A stretch of DNA of 64,000 bases. It comes from Cryoendolithus antarcticus. Its lineage: Eukaryota > Ascomycota > Dothideomycetes > Cladosporiales > Cladosporiaceae. The notes under the pieces are model-generated. The model was not told the DNA's origin, ran no database searches, and saw only the letters and a program-made list of their open reading frames with translations. Position numbers and translations under genes: made by a program. The DNA lies in NCBI GenBank assembly GCA_002077065.1, contig NAJO01000016.1, positions 186,001-250,000 on the forward strand, in the 5' to 3' direction. This document shows, piece after piece, positions 24,397-36,164 of this stretch (position 1 is its first letter; each line of letters starts with the position of its first letter).

Positions 24397-24744
24397 GGCG
24401 ACGGTAGTGAGGTCGGTGTGGTAAGAAGCTGTGGCTAGTGGTCACTGATGGTGTGGGTGGTGTGGTGAGAGGCGGCGGAGTGATGTGGCGTGGGTATCAA
24501 TGCTATGATGGCAGAGTCGTTGACGGAGGTCGAGCTGTCCATGCCAAGCTCATCTCGTCCAATTTGGGAACTAGCGCACGGAACAGTCCGCTGAACATTT
24601 TGAGCTCGACTTCAGCGAACATTTGCGACCGACCTTACTTTCCACCATACACAAGGCCGTGAACCCTCACACATAGCTTGGGCGAGCCTTACTTCTATTA
24701 CTATCAATCAAACAAACACCAGTCCACTTCCATCAATCACCGCA
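24397..24744. promoter_or_regulatory. Shared divergent promoter region, V-ATPase c / Snu13
   Basis: 348 bp separate two divergent start codons of highly expressed housekeeping genes. No specific factor site is claimed. Confidence 0.5.
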
Positions 24745-25174
24745 ATGGCCGATCAATCCGCTGCCTGGCCTGTCGCCGATCAGGCCCTCTCGCAGGAAAT
24801 CCTCGACCTGGTCCAGCAAGCCTCCCACTACCGCCAGCTGAAGAAAGGCGCCAACGAGGCGACCAAGACGCTCAACCGTGGTATCTCCGAGATTGTCATC
24901 CTCGCTGCCGACACTGCGCCGCTTGCGATCTTGTTGCACTTGCCGCTTCTGTGCGAGGACAAGAATACCCCATATGTATGTTCCGATGGTTATTGAGCAA
25001 TGAAGAAAAATTGCTGACAAGAGATAGGTCTACGTTCCGAGCAAGATGGCGCTGGGTCGCGCTTGTGGTGTGAGCCGTGCGGTTATCAGCTGCAGCATCA
25101 CCACCAACGAGGCCAGTGACTTGATGGGCCAGATCCGTGCGCTCAAGGATAAGGTGGAGAGGCTCATGATCTAG
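24745..25174 (+). CDS. snu13: Snu13 (15.5K) kink-turn RNA-binding protein
   Basis: Two exons, 24745-24975 and 25028-25174, with a 52-nt GT-AG intron, give 125 residues, matching the family. This L7Ae-type protein binds kink-turns in U4 snRNA and in box C/D snoRNAs, and so works both in the spliceosomal tri-snRNP and in rRNA 2'-O-methylation in the nucleus. Visible hallmarks are [16 protein letters not shown] (RNA contact), [43 protein letters not shown] and the C-terminal [20 protein letters not shown]. Start chosen at the ATG giving [12 protein letters not shown]. Confidence 0.95.
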
Positions 25175-25711
25175 GCTGGCGCCTTAATGGTAGACGCAGG
25201 CGTATGGTGGGACGTTGGGATGAGTAGGCTGGGATGGGAACTTGCGCTGCTGGCGATGCAGGTGGACAAAAGCACGGGAGCGGAAGATACCCATGAGTCG
25301 ACTTAGAGCAATGCGCAGCGATGCAAACAGTCGGAACGAATAACTTGTCGCAGACGCCCGCGAAGAGCGTAACGTTCCCAGTCTCTTTGAACAGAGTGGA
25401 TGATACTCTTACTCCCTACAGCGTCTGAACAGTCTCCCGCTACTGTGAGCCCGCGCATTGGGAGACTCGGTATCCATTGTTGGGAAGAGATGGACAGTTG
25501 GTGTGGCAGTGTCTTTGCACTGACTTCGAGACTCTCACAGAGGCGAACTTGAACTATGTCTGATATATATTGCTTGTAGCCTGGGCCTGCGCTGACGCCT
25601 CTCGCACGGACCTCATCGATTCTACACCGGTCAGTGCTATATAGGACAAGCGTCTGACGATGGGCCGGAAGTAGGTGACCCGATAAAAGGTCAATCTGAT
25701 GACAGCGCACT
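25175..25711. other. Intergenic region
   Basis: About 540 bp between Snu13 and F-box-like copy E. No gene recognised. Confidence 0.4.
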
Positions 25712-26622
25712 ATGACGTCCTCGGAGGTAGCTCACACCCGCCACGTTTTGTCGCACCCACCATCGTACATGCTGACAGTACCGCAGCAACGCAGTCAATC
25801 GTTTTCACCAAGCACTCCTGCAGAAGATAGAGACATTGCGGAACGCTCCAAGCGACCCGAGTCCTTCCACTCTGTTGGCCTGGGATACAACAGCCGCGAT
25901 GCTGACGCGCCACCTACAGAGCCGCCCTCGGCAGCGCATGTGGTCTTCGCGACCGTAGAACTGCTCGAGAAGATCCTGCTGAGCGACATCGACATGGCTA
26001 TTTGTACACGCTCCAAGGAGTATGTCAAGCTTTCAAACAGACCATCTTCCGCTCGCTGGCCTTGCGTCGCAAGATGTTCTTGGCATATATCGATGTAGCA
26101 TGGCATCAGCTACCCACCTCCACCTACAGCGAGACGAAGCCTTATTTCAACCCTTTCGTCGTCTCCGCACTAGGGCCGTGTGGCCACTTTCGCTTCAATG
26201 TCGCGAATAGTCGCTGGTATCAACCTAGCTTACACATCCACATCTCCCAGGCCACTCTACCGAGCTTCGTGGCGACATTCGACCGTTGGCTGGACGGGAT
26301 TGCGAGCGTAGCGCAGCACCGTTCGGGCTGGCTGGACGGTCTGTTCACTGATGTTGCGAGCCAGGTGGACGTTCTCATCCTATGCGACAAAGGCGTTGGG
26401 GAGAAGTGGGACAGGGAATTGTGGATCTATATGGACGCTTACTGTTCGATGGGCGTGCTGCTGCAGAACATTCGAGCGAAGCTTGGCGATCCTGGCGTTT
26501 CCAAGTGGACTCCTGTGAAGAGGGAGAATCGTGCGCAACACTGTCCCTGCTGGAATCTCACACAGCCCCTCGCTTGGTCTGCGAGGGTACATTTGCTATT
26601 CGGTGCTAGTACGAAGCCCTGA
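25712..26622 (+). pseudogene. F-box-like family copy E, one frameshift
   Basis: The ATG at 25712 starts a frame with the family signature AAHVVFATVELLEKILL ending in SDIDMA at about 26000. The expected next segment, LYTLQGVCQAFKQTIF, equivalent to the ALYAVIRVSRTFQQTM phrase of copy A, follows immediately but in the neighbouring frame. That frame then stays open to 26622 and gives about 205 residues of C-terminal sequence. The gap between the frames is too short for an intron. This is a single-base frameshift relative to the family, either a real lesion or an assembly error. Confidence 0.6.
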
Positions 26623-27038
26623 TTGTCCATCTTTGCCCATGAGATAGAGCCTCTCGAAGCTGTAACAGCACAGCGAATACTTCTGCAGCTGCACTTATAG
26701 ACGCACTGGCTGACCATACAACTTGAGGAGTGACAAGGGTCGCATCGGGGATCTGTGCAGTGCTTCACGCAAGTACTTTGATTCCATGGATCGTTCCTGC
26801 CGTAGTGCATGTGACGGCGTGCTTGCCCCGCTAGTCGCCTGGCCGGGGATCACTTTCGATAGATCATTCAACATTTACTGCAATTCCTTATCAAACACTT
26901 CTGAAGAATCCTTGGCATCGATCACACACTTCCCTACCTGACAGGGCGTCAGCACTTGCGGAGATGGACCGACCACTGGTAAATTTTGTTCCTTACTCAT
27001 GATTGTCCATGTGCTGCCTGAGCTAATCGCTATGCAGG
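26623..27038. other. Intergenic region
   Basis: About 400 bp between copies E and F. A possible acceptor (tgcag) ends at 27037, but no matching in-frame upstream exon of copy F was found. Confidence 0.35.
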
Positions 27039-27795
27039 ACATGGGAAGGTGCTGAAGGTGGCTGCAGACGAGAGTCCGTGACTGAAGATTCTCCCAACCC
27101 TACAAGCTCTGCGTGTCAAAATGTCTTCGGGATCATTGACCTCACCGAGAAGATCCTGGCAGCCGCACTCGGCATGCAACAACTCTTCGCGCTGAAGCGT
27201 GTCAACAAACACTTCCACAATTGCATCACCGGACATCTCTTGTCCAGAGTGATGTTCCCTGTCAGGGACAGGCCTGGTTTCGGTCCCTTCTGGGACGGAC
27301 CCTACGACTTCGCCGACATCAAGATAAACCCCTTTCCTACACGCCATACTTGGCCGCTACTGTCTATCCGATATTGAAGAGGAAGAGCCTGATTTGGCTG
27401 CGCCAACACCCATGGATCTGCATCTCGACATCGACAGGGAAGACCTCCCCAGCCTGGTCAAAAGGTTGGACGACGCATTATCCGGCACAAAGCTCTGGCA
27501 CGCTACACTGGTGGCTGAGATGTGCCCGTTCCGCGAAGTCCAGATCCGTTGCTATAGCGTCATACCAGGTGACTACTATGTGCGCGACACTACCACGATT
27601 GAGTTCATCTGCAGGCATAATACGGTTGGCGAGCTGTTGAAGGAGATCAGGCATCAGTGGGGTCCGAACGGTGAAGAGAAAGCCCCGTTCGGCTCAACGA
27701 AACTCTGGTCCTTCGCTGGGAGACCCTACGATCGGTTGGCACAAGCCATCGAATACTTTGGCGATCGGCTTGAGACAGGGTGGTTTGGCATTTAG
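27039..27795 (+). pseudogene. F-box-like family copy F, start missing and frameshifted
   Basis: The signature CQNVFGIIDLTEKILAAAL and LFALKRVNKHFHNCI lies in a frame that starts without an ATG: the first possible initiator is GTG at 27078, and TAA closes the frame upstream at 27024. After INPFPTRHTWPLLSIR (equivalent to the QPNPLL segment of other copies) the frame ends in TGA at 27377. The C-terminal part (DIEEEEPDLAAPTPMDLHLDI and onward) continues in another frame to 27795. No intron of reasonable length bridges it. It is the closest relative of copy G in this window (shared LTEKIL/LTERIL and KRxNKxFH). Confidence 0.6.
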
Positions 27796-28284
27796 AATTA
27801 CTCGCGCTTGAATGAGTCATGATGGAAGCTGTCTACTGTCGCCGTATGTCATTGCTCGTCACCTCCGCAAACACAGCAACGGCGGATTGAGTGCTTGGGG
27901 TTCACAATGTGAGCTTGGTCTCGGAGGACGTGCAATTGGAGATGCAGTGGATCGTTCCTGCTATGGTAGTCATCTGTTGTGCTCCACTGGCTGTTTTCAC
28001 CGCTTCACTTCCCAACCTCACTCGACCTCTTCACTTCCTCAACGCTCGAGACAACACCGAGATACTGACGATGCCGATTGTCCATGCTCTGTCAGCAACA
28101 CTGAATCACTCCATCTGCAGGCCATCCTAGCAAAGGCGGCTACCTGCACAGTAAGTCCCGTTCGTATGCCCTCCACTACTACGAGATACTGGCAGATGTG
28201 GAGACCTGCGTTCGTGATCCTGCTCTGCATCGCGCTGACCATCAAACACCCACTTCCTCCTCGAAGACAGAAGTCACCGACACT
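27796..28284. other. Intergenic region
   Basis: About 490 bp between copies F and G with no recognised feature. Confidence 0.35.
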
Positions 28285-29031
28285 ATGGCATCGCTCTAAA
28301 CCCCTTCGGAGGTTGGAAAGGTCCTCTCGATCGTGAAGCTCACCGAGCGTATCCTCGCAAGCGGCATCGATACGCGCCAGCTTTTCGTCCTCAAGCGCAT
28401 CAACAAGAATTTTCACGACATCATCACTGGCTCACCCGTCTTTCATTAGGCAATGTTCCTCTCCGACAAGCCCGGCGGATGCATGCTCATGCAAGAGGTC
28501 CTCGGCGGTAACCCTGTGCTGCTCGAAATTAACCCGATGCTCATGAACACACTCTCGATCTTTCGCCGCTTCGAGGTAAAGCACAGTCTCACTCGTGATA
28601 TCGAGCTTGAGCACACCTTCAATGCATTCCCTGGCATCGTTCCCAACCTCGACCAATGTCTTCAGACCAACGCAGCATGGTTAGAAAACCTGATCTCTAG
28701 CCTAGAGACAACCATCTTCGTGAAAGTCGACCGCAGCAAGAAGCCGGACACGCAATGGGCAACTACTATAAGATACGACTTCGTGGTTTACGGTGGCGAA
28801 AGTGTGGGCGATTTCCTGCGTGAGCTGAGGGCTCAGGCGGCAAAGATTCAGGACTTGCCAGAGAACATATTGCTCGTCATACCTACCCTTTTCTCGGATT
28901 GCTACGAGAGACGGCTCACAAAGTCTGACACAATTCGCCGCTTGATGAGCATCTCCAAGGGAGGGTTCCAGGGGTTGATGGACGCTCTTCCAGCGGAAGG
29001 AGCGATCTCTGAGAGCGAGGCTCAAGGGTAA
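28285..29031 (+). pseudogene. F-box-like family copy G, two in-frame nonsense codons
   Basis: An ATG at 28285 begins MASL and is followed by an in-frame TAA at 28297-28299. The same frame then reads TPSEVGKVLSIVKLTERIL and LFVLKRINKNFHDIITG, is interrupted by TAG at 28447-28449, and continues open to 29031 with the C-terminal domain (AMFLSDKPGGCMLMQEV onward). Copy F has Arg where the TAG sits (LSRVMF against FH-stop-AMF). Two nonsense codons with the frame otherwise preserved indicate a young pseudogene; a 192-residue product from the ATG at 28453 is possible. Confidence 0.65.
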
Positions 29032-29424
29032 AGACCTAGGTCGACAAGATTGCAGGGTTGCAGTGGAAGCGCTTGGGTCAAGAAATCGGGTCATGGCAGC
29101 ATTTACTGTACAGGCGACAACCAGCAGTGAGCTACAGCCGTGGTGTCATGATCAGCTACGCTACATGCATCGAACCTTAGTTCGGGCGACTGAATATCAA
29201 CAGAATGGCTGCATGCGCTGCCGCACATTACTTTTCTCAGAGGTGTGAGTTGTGCAGACATTCTGTCAATGCAACTCTACTATCCCATTCACGTAACGCC
29301 AATTGGCAGCCAGCATTACCTGGGACGCCAGAAACCAAATCCAAATCCCACCCAAGCGCTCAGGAGCACCCCCAAGTCCTCATCGTCGCCCAATACCCTC
29401 CGACTCCAATGATACAACCTCGTC
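29032..29424. other. Intergenic region
   Basis: About 390 bp between copy G and the 3' end of the Argonaute gene; nothing recognised. Confidence 0.35.
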
Positions 29425-32400
29425 TCAGAGCCAGAACATCACCTCGTCCAGCCGAGACATCCAAGGTCCTGGCCTCCCCTTACGGTCATGATGCCAGCCC
29501 TCATGATTCTGCACCTCATCTCTGATCCTCATCTTGAAAGCCTTCTCCCCATCCTCAATCGACATCTCAATCTCCTCGTCATTCTTCTCCCAAGCACTCA
29601 CGGCCCCATCATTCTCATCACACCAGGTGCGAAGATACTTGATGACGCGATCGCACAGCCTGTCAGCATAGTACGCAGGCGCGCAGTACGAGACACCCTT
29701 GGTGGCGCGAGCGTAGCTGTAGCAGAAGGCGTGGCTGAGGTCCTGTAGAATGTTTAGGCTGAGATTGGGGTCGTTACGAACGACGACGTAGTGGGCGGAG
29801 CGAGCGGTGCCGGCCAGGGCGCAGTGAGACTGTAGGAAGAAGTCCGATAAAGCGAAGGTTGCTTTCTGACCAGGCGGCTGCGTGATGCCGGTCTCGACGA
29901 CAAAGCCAGGGCTGACCTTACCGTTCAGTGGGCTGCCTTCTTTGCTGACAGGAGGCGGAGTCTTGCTCTTCTCGTCGGCCGGGTAGGTCGCCTTGTCGTC
30001 GGGTGCGAAGAAGCGGGTATTGTGGCGCTTGCCTACGACTATCATAGTGATGGAGAGCTTGGCCGGAGCCCTCATATCAGGTTGCTTCATAGTCTTCTTG
30101 TACGCTATGTAGGCTTTGTCGATCTCGATCGCTTCGTCGTTGACATCCTTGTAGCGGCCTTGGTCGACACCATCACGATAGTAGAGAACGCGTCTGGGAA
30201 GTGTCCCCATCTGCTTGTGGTAGGCACGGATGCGCTCCGTCGCCATTGCTCTCATATCAGCTGCATTGATGATCTCTTCGCGGGCTGGCTGCAGTCTGGC
30301 GGACCCGAGCATGGTCGTGAAGTCGGTGCCGATGGTACCAACAAGTGCCGCCACGGAAGGCTTGATGCCGTCGTTATGGGCGAGATCGGCACCCATGACC
30401 ATAATGCTACTGTCTAAAAGGCGTGAGAAACAACTACTCGTGCCTTGCATAACAGTATGATTGACACCACCAGCCTTGATATTGAACTTGAGAGCGACGT
30501 TGGCCCAATACTGGATCAGCTTGGCGCCCTTCACCTTCTCCTTGACTGCGCAGATGGTTGCAACGCCAAGCTTGGTCTCCATGATGGTCTTGAGAAAGCC
30601 ATAGAAGTGCGCGTTGTTGCTGTCGAGGAGAACAAGAACAATGGGAAGGGTTGTCGCGGTGTCTCCTGAAGCAAAGTTTGGGAGGACATGCTTAAGCCAT
30701 TCGGTGTAAATGTCATGCTGATCTGTGACGAATTGCTGACCTGGCAACATATTCGGCATACCCGTCTTGGGAGCATGAACCGAGACAGACTTGTACGACT
30801 TCATGCCAAGTGTTCCGAGACAAAGTCGTAGCTCTTCGCCGAGATTGTCTGCCTCGCGGGGAACCAGGTTCTGAGGAGTGTCACATCTTAGATCCAAGAC
30901 TCTGACCACTCCATCTTTTGGTCCTCTGGCGCTGATGAACTGCTTGCGACTCAGATTCCAGGAGGCGTAATGGACTTTGGCGGCAGGCTCCTTCTGCTCC
31001 GATTGGTAAGTCGGGACTGGTGTAAGAAGCCTCTTGATCGTGACTTGCAGCAAGCCCTTGCCAGTGACAATGCCCAGATCGCTCTTGAGCTTCTCACCAG
31101 ATGTTGAGCCGCGAAGGCCCATGATTGGCAGGCCTTCTTCGGCGAGCGACGCATGATTCGCACCAGGATGACGTAGAGCGATCTTGTGCATCTCGACCAT
31201 ATGCGCGCCGTTGAGCTTCTTCGTGAAGGGCTGATGTGGCTCAAGCTCGATTGTGCAGGGATCCAGAGCTCGCCGCCTTTACAGGGCTGGGGCTTCCCAG
31301 CAACGAGGACTGGGCGTGGCTTGAGACCAACATTGACGCAGCCGAACTCGCTGGAGATGTCTCTGGCCCCTTGCTCTTCGAACCACTGCTTGACAGTGTA
31401 CGTCTTGTCGCCAACTACGAACGTCTGCTTGTTGGGAGGGAGCCCGAAGCTGGCAATTGTCTTACGCCGGAACTCCTCTGCGTTGCGATTTGGGTTCGTG
31501 TTGTCGACTGGACGCTCGTAGGTGATGCGTACTGTACGGCCACACAAGTACTTCTCTGCATCCCCATATCCATTCAAAGGTGCGACCTGTGCCTGGCGAA
31601 GGAAGTCGGACACGAGCGACGGAGGGAAGAATGCCGCGTGCGTCGGATTGATATTCAGCAATGCTTGCACGGAATCCTGGGCGGACAGATGAGAAGTAGC
31701 CGCGCAGGACGTGGATTTCCCCGATGTCGGTGTAGCTGCCCGGGACATAGAACTTGTTGGTCCCAACTTGCACCAGGGCGTCATCACCGACAGCATTCTT
31801 GACGTGCTGGCCGAAGAGCGCGTTCAGTGCAGTGATGATGCGCATTGGGTTGCGCTTGTCCGTAGGCAAGCCAGCGATCTTCTTGTTCAATGCTTTGCTC
31901 CCACCTTCTCCAACACCGGCAAAGTCGTAAGTGGATTGAAGCGTGAAGGTCACAGACGGCACTGTCAGTGTAGAACCGCCTTGCTTGACATATGACAGGT
32001 CAATCACCGAGGCGGGAGAGAGCTCAGTGAGACTCCAGAGCAACACATAGTCTGTTGCCCAGTCGACCTTCGCGTGGAGCGGACTGCCATTGAGCTCGCG
32101 CAGGGCTCTGAAGATCAGACGCTTCTGCGAAGCCTGGGTGATCTCACGGAACGTCGCAGTATCAGACGGAGTTGACGAAGGTATTGGGATGTCGGCATAT
32201 GCGATGGAGTATTCGTAAAGCTTGGAGGGAATGGCATCGATCGCGACGTAGTTGGTGATGACGGAGGAGTCAGACTTGCCCTTCATAAAGCGAGCGTCCA
32301 TCTTATGGTCTGTGTAGGCTGCGTACTTGGTGTTGGGGAGCTTCGTCTCGGCTTGCAACTGCTTGAGCTTGTTTGCGTGCATGGGCTTGAAGACGAAATT

Positions 32401-32448
32401 GGGTGTAGCTGGCGCTGGCGGCGTCTTAGTACGACTGGGAAGCTCCAT
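29425..32448 (-). pseudogene. Argonaute (PIWI/PAZ) gene with two compensating frameshifts
   Basis: Three overlapping open frames together encode a roughly 1,000-residue Argonaute of the fungal QDE-2/Sms-2 class, the small-RNA-guided slicer of RNA silencing. Frame 1 (32448 to about 31680) holds the N and linker domains to LRGYFSSVR. Frame 2 (about 31680-31258) holds the PAZ domain (ALLNINPTHAAFF, TFVVGDKTYTVKQWF, CVNVGLKPRP). Frame 1 resumes with CTIELEPHQPFTKK, MID and PIWI. The slicer residues are present: Asp in MGADLAH (30385-30387), Asp in YYRDGVDQ (30172-30174) and His in SAHYVVV (29791-29793). Dropping one base of the GGG at 31679-31681 gives exactly the family spacing after SVR. The second shift is at the GGG at 31258-31260. 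Both could be assembly errors; otherwise the gene is recently broken. Confidence 0.8.
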
Positions 32449-33528
32449 GCCTTGGTGAAAGCACAGGATTGGCGATATTGGCGTTTACATAGTGTAATAG
32501 CTGCTTGATATGCTTGCTCCTACTAAACGGATCAGCGTGTCTCACCTTTACGTTTCTTGTTCTATGTTGTCGGCTGCCTCTGGACCTCATTGCGAATGAT
32601 TCATTTGTCCACGCACTTTCTAAAAGTAGACAAACAGACAAAGCGAAGGACAGAGAGAAAAGATTTGTGACCATACTGCGTCTGTTTGCGAGTTTAGTGA
32701 AAAAAGAATAGCGAGGATTTGACGCTGTAGGCTTAGGCAGGGCGTTTGCCTGAGTCAGGATTCGTCCCGTTGCTGCGAGAGTGCTGGGCAAGTAAATGTC
32801 GAGTGAGACTACGAGAACAGTATGGGAAGCAAACCTCCACGGGCATGGGTGGCGCCACAGGTCACAGCTACCGTCCAGAGAAGCAGAGCCGACGGCATCT
32901 CGCGTAAGCAGGGTCGGAGATGGGTTACCCTTTTGACTTGTATGAATGCTGCTCTAGGAGTGAGTACTTGCTCTCTGGAGAGGCTTTCGCTTCTCTGGAG
33001 ATCTGACGAGTCTGCTGTGAATGTTACAAGTTCTTCGCAGTGGAGTAGTTGCATTACAGTGCTGGGGAGAGCCTTCTGCGGCTCTTCGTGATTCTCTCGA
33101 TCACATTGAGCCTCTTGGAGCACTTGCCGCGCTCAAGTAGAATTCGCGGCCGATTGCGTATATGTTGCGAATGTGAGATCTCGACTACGTTGGCCATGGC
33201 TCATTCGCGTCGAGGTCTGCATCCTAGTAGCCCATGAGGCGGGTGCAGTGTAAAGTTGCATGCTTCGGGTACTGCACGTCGTGGTAAACGAGTCCATTGT
33301 CTCCATCGTCGCACAGCACCCTCACCACAGGCTATGTAATGCTGTCATGGATGGACGATGGGAGGAACATGTGGTGTGTAGGATGCGTCGTCCGCGATGT
33401 GACCTTCACCCTGCTGTCAAAACGCCAAGATTTCCTCAAGCCAGCCCCACTCTGATATTTGCAAAGCCCACGACGAGAACAACCTCTACATCTCCTCACA
33501 GGCAAGACTATCGACAAATACCGCCAAC
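32449..33528. promoter_or_regulatory. Divergent promoter region, Argonaute / RPL5
   Basis: About 1.1 kb between divergent starts. It presumably holds both promoters; no other gene recognised. Confidence 0.4.
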
Positions 33529-34621
33529 ATGCCTTTCGTAAGTCCCTCACACACTCGCCAGCCTTCATTTGGCAGTCGTGCATACCACATGGCGCCATGA
33601 GTCGATCGCAAGATGCTTCGGGCGAGTCCTGAAGCGCAAATTGCTGACTCCAATCGCTTCATAGACCAAGTTGAAGAAGAACTCGGCATACTTCAGGTGA
33701 GTATCAGCTACTACCCCCTCCTAGTTCTCACTGATCATTCACTTACTGACAACACTCAGCCGCTACCAAGTCAAGTACGCGCGCCGCCGCTCCGGCAAGA
33801 CCGACTACTACGCCCGCAAGCGCCTCATCACCCAGGCCAAGAACAAGTACAATGCGCCCAAGTACCGCCTGGTCGTCCGCTTCACCAACCGCGACATCAT
33901 CGCCCAGATCGTCACCTCCGAGATCACCGGCGACAAGGTCATAGTCGCCGCCTACGGCCACGAGCTCCGCGCCTACGGCATCGAGCACGGCCTCACCAAC
34001 TGGGCCGCTGCTTACTGCGTGGGTCTCCTCATTGCCCGCCGCACACTCAAGAAGTTCGAGCTCGACGAGGACTTTGCTGGTGTAGAGGAGGCAGATGGAG
34101 AGTACAAGGTTACTGAGCCCGCTGGTGAGGGCGACGATGCCCGCCGCCCCTTCAAGGCTTACCTCGATGTCGGCCTCGCCCGCACCTCCACCGGTGCCCG
34201 CATCTTCGGCGCCATGAAGGGTGCTTCCGATGGCGGTCTCCTCATCCCCCACTCCGAGAAGCGCTTCCCCGGCTACGATATCGAGAGCAAGGAGCTCGAC
34301 GCCGAGACCCTGCGCAAGTACATCTTCGGCGGCCACGTGGCGGAGTACATGGAGACGCTCGCCGATGACGACGAGGAGCGCTACAAGTCGCAGTTCCAGG
34401 GCTACATCGACGACGAGATTGAGGCCGATGGGCTGGAGGAGCTGTACTCGGAGGCGCACTCGCAAATCCGTGCGGATCCGTTCAAGAAGACCGATGAGGC
34501 TGGTGAGAAGAAGGGCAAGGATCACTGGAAGCAGGAGAGCAAGAAGTACAAGCAGGTCAAGAGCACGAAGGAGGAGAGGGATGCGCGTGTCCAGGACAAG
34601 ATCAAGGCTTTGTCTGCTTAG
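33529..34621 (+). CDS. rpl5: 60S ribosomal protein L5 (uL18)
   Basis: Three exons: 33529-33537 (only ATGCCTTTC), 33665-33696 (32 nt) and 33760-34621, with GT-AG introns of 127 and 63 nt. The joined start reads [20 protein letters not shown], the universal N-terminus of eukaryotic L5. The body has [40 protein letters not shown] and [17 protein letters not shown], with a Lys-rich C-terminus. It binds 5S rRNA in the large subunit central protuberance. Two tiny 5' exons close to the start are typical of fungal ribosomal protein genes, and the very strong codon bias (C-ending codons) fits high expression. Confidence 0.97.
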
Positions 34622-36164
34622 GACTATGGCGTTGGACTCTGACAGTGAGCGTCATTCAGCGGATGTCAAGCTGGCTGTGGTCGTACTCTCGTATCACGCC
34701 TGGCAAGTGGCAAGTGTGTAGATCGGTCTGATCGATAGCTGTCACACCTGAAAAAGATCAAACTTCCTTATAACCGTCACCACCTCGACTCCCATCTTTT
34801 TGCTCTGTCAGTGATATCCACATATCTCTAGCCTCACCACCTACTTTCTTCCTGTCGTCTTCACATCAACAGCGGCTCCCTATAATGCTGTCCAAATCGC
34901 TGTACATATCACACGCTACATCCCGCCCACGCCCTGTGACGTGCTGGGCGGCCACAAATCTGCCGCACAACTCTTACCATATAGTCCACGTAGCTAGCGA
35001 GCTGCGACTGAGATTTGGCTTCTTGTTCGACCTACAATAAAGGTACAGCTTCGAATGGCTTCAAAGTCCAGGCGTGGCACAAGTGGGCACATCAGATCCT
35101 GCCGTCGATCTTGGGCGCTCATGATCATGGCCTGCTGCGAGATCTCTTGATAAGGACACTGGCTTCGAGAGACTGTGCGACTGGGGGTTGGTTTAACGGA
35201 TCATCAGAGAGGTGTCTTCGCATGCCAGGGAGGGAGTACGAAAATCACGTCAATCTGAGCCTAAGGGTTCTTACGAAAATGTTCAAAGAGGAGACTGTCG
35301 ATGGGGAGCAAGGCATGCATGCCAGCTTTCTGAGGCCCAGTAGTGCCTTTGTACATGGACTTGCTCCTTGGGAAAGAGCAAGACCTCACTATTGAGATTT
35401 CAATTCTAAGCTTCACCATCGTGGAGAGACTACGCAAGGGTCGTGCGGAGAAAGTTTGAAGACGTGCTACTTTACTTTGTACATGTACCTCTGTACCTAG
35501 ACCGTCCGACTTTTCCGTACCCTAGAGTCCCTGCAGATGCATGTCATGCAGTAGATAGTGGTACTCGTGAGATTTTCGGCTTGCCACGGCTCAAGCATAG
35601 TGGGCGATGCAAATAATGCCCAATAATGGATGCTGTCAGAGTATGCTGTTCCTAGGATGCTATACTGCCCGCAGAACAGGCTCGAGCGACCTGGCTCGGA
35701 GAATGTGCCGCTCTGTATTCACCGTCGTTTCTCATGTCGTGGAGTGGAACAGATGAGAGTGGAGAGTATGTAGTAGGACGAGCCTGAAGCCATCGCTGCA
35801 ATGGTCAGCACAAAACTGAAATCCTTAGTGCCGATCAACTGGGTCCCCGTGAACCTCACCACGGGTGATGCATTGCATTGGTCTTGAAATGAGATTGAAA
35901 GCGGTATGTGTATGCACATCGTATGCATTGTGAGTAGGTATGTATGTAGCTAGAGCAGCAGCGCGAAGCTTCCTGCCAAGACGTTCTCGTAGTGAGCACT
36001 CTACCCAACCGCCCACACCAGGCGAATGGTCGTGAGGTGGTACTCAATACTGTCTTATGCAAGCTAGCAAAGCGTTCGAGAGGCAGCCACAGTGACACGT
36101 CCCGATCTCATCAGCATCCCTACCTGCCCTGGACGCAAGGTACGAACGAACAAACGCTTGCCAC
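34622..36164. other. Intergenic region between convergent genes
   Basis: About 1.5 kb between the 3' ends of RPL5 and the amino-acid permease. No gene, RNA or repeat recognised. Confidence 0.45.
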
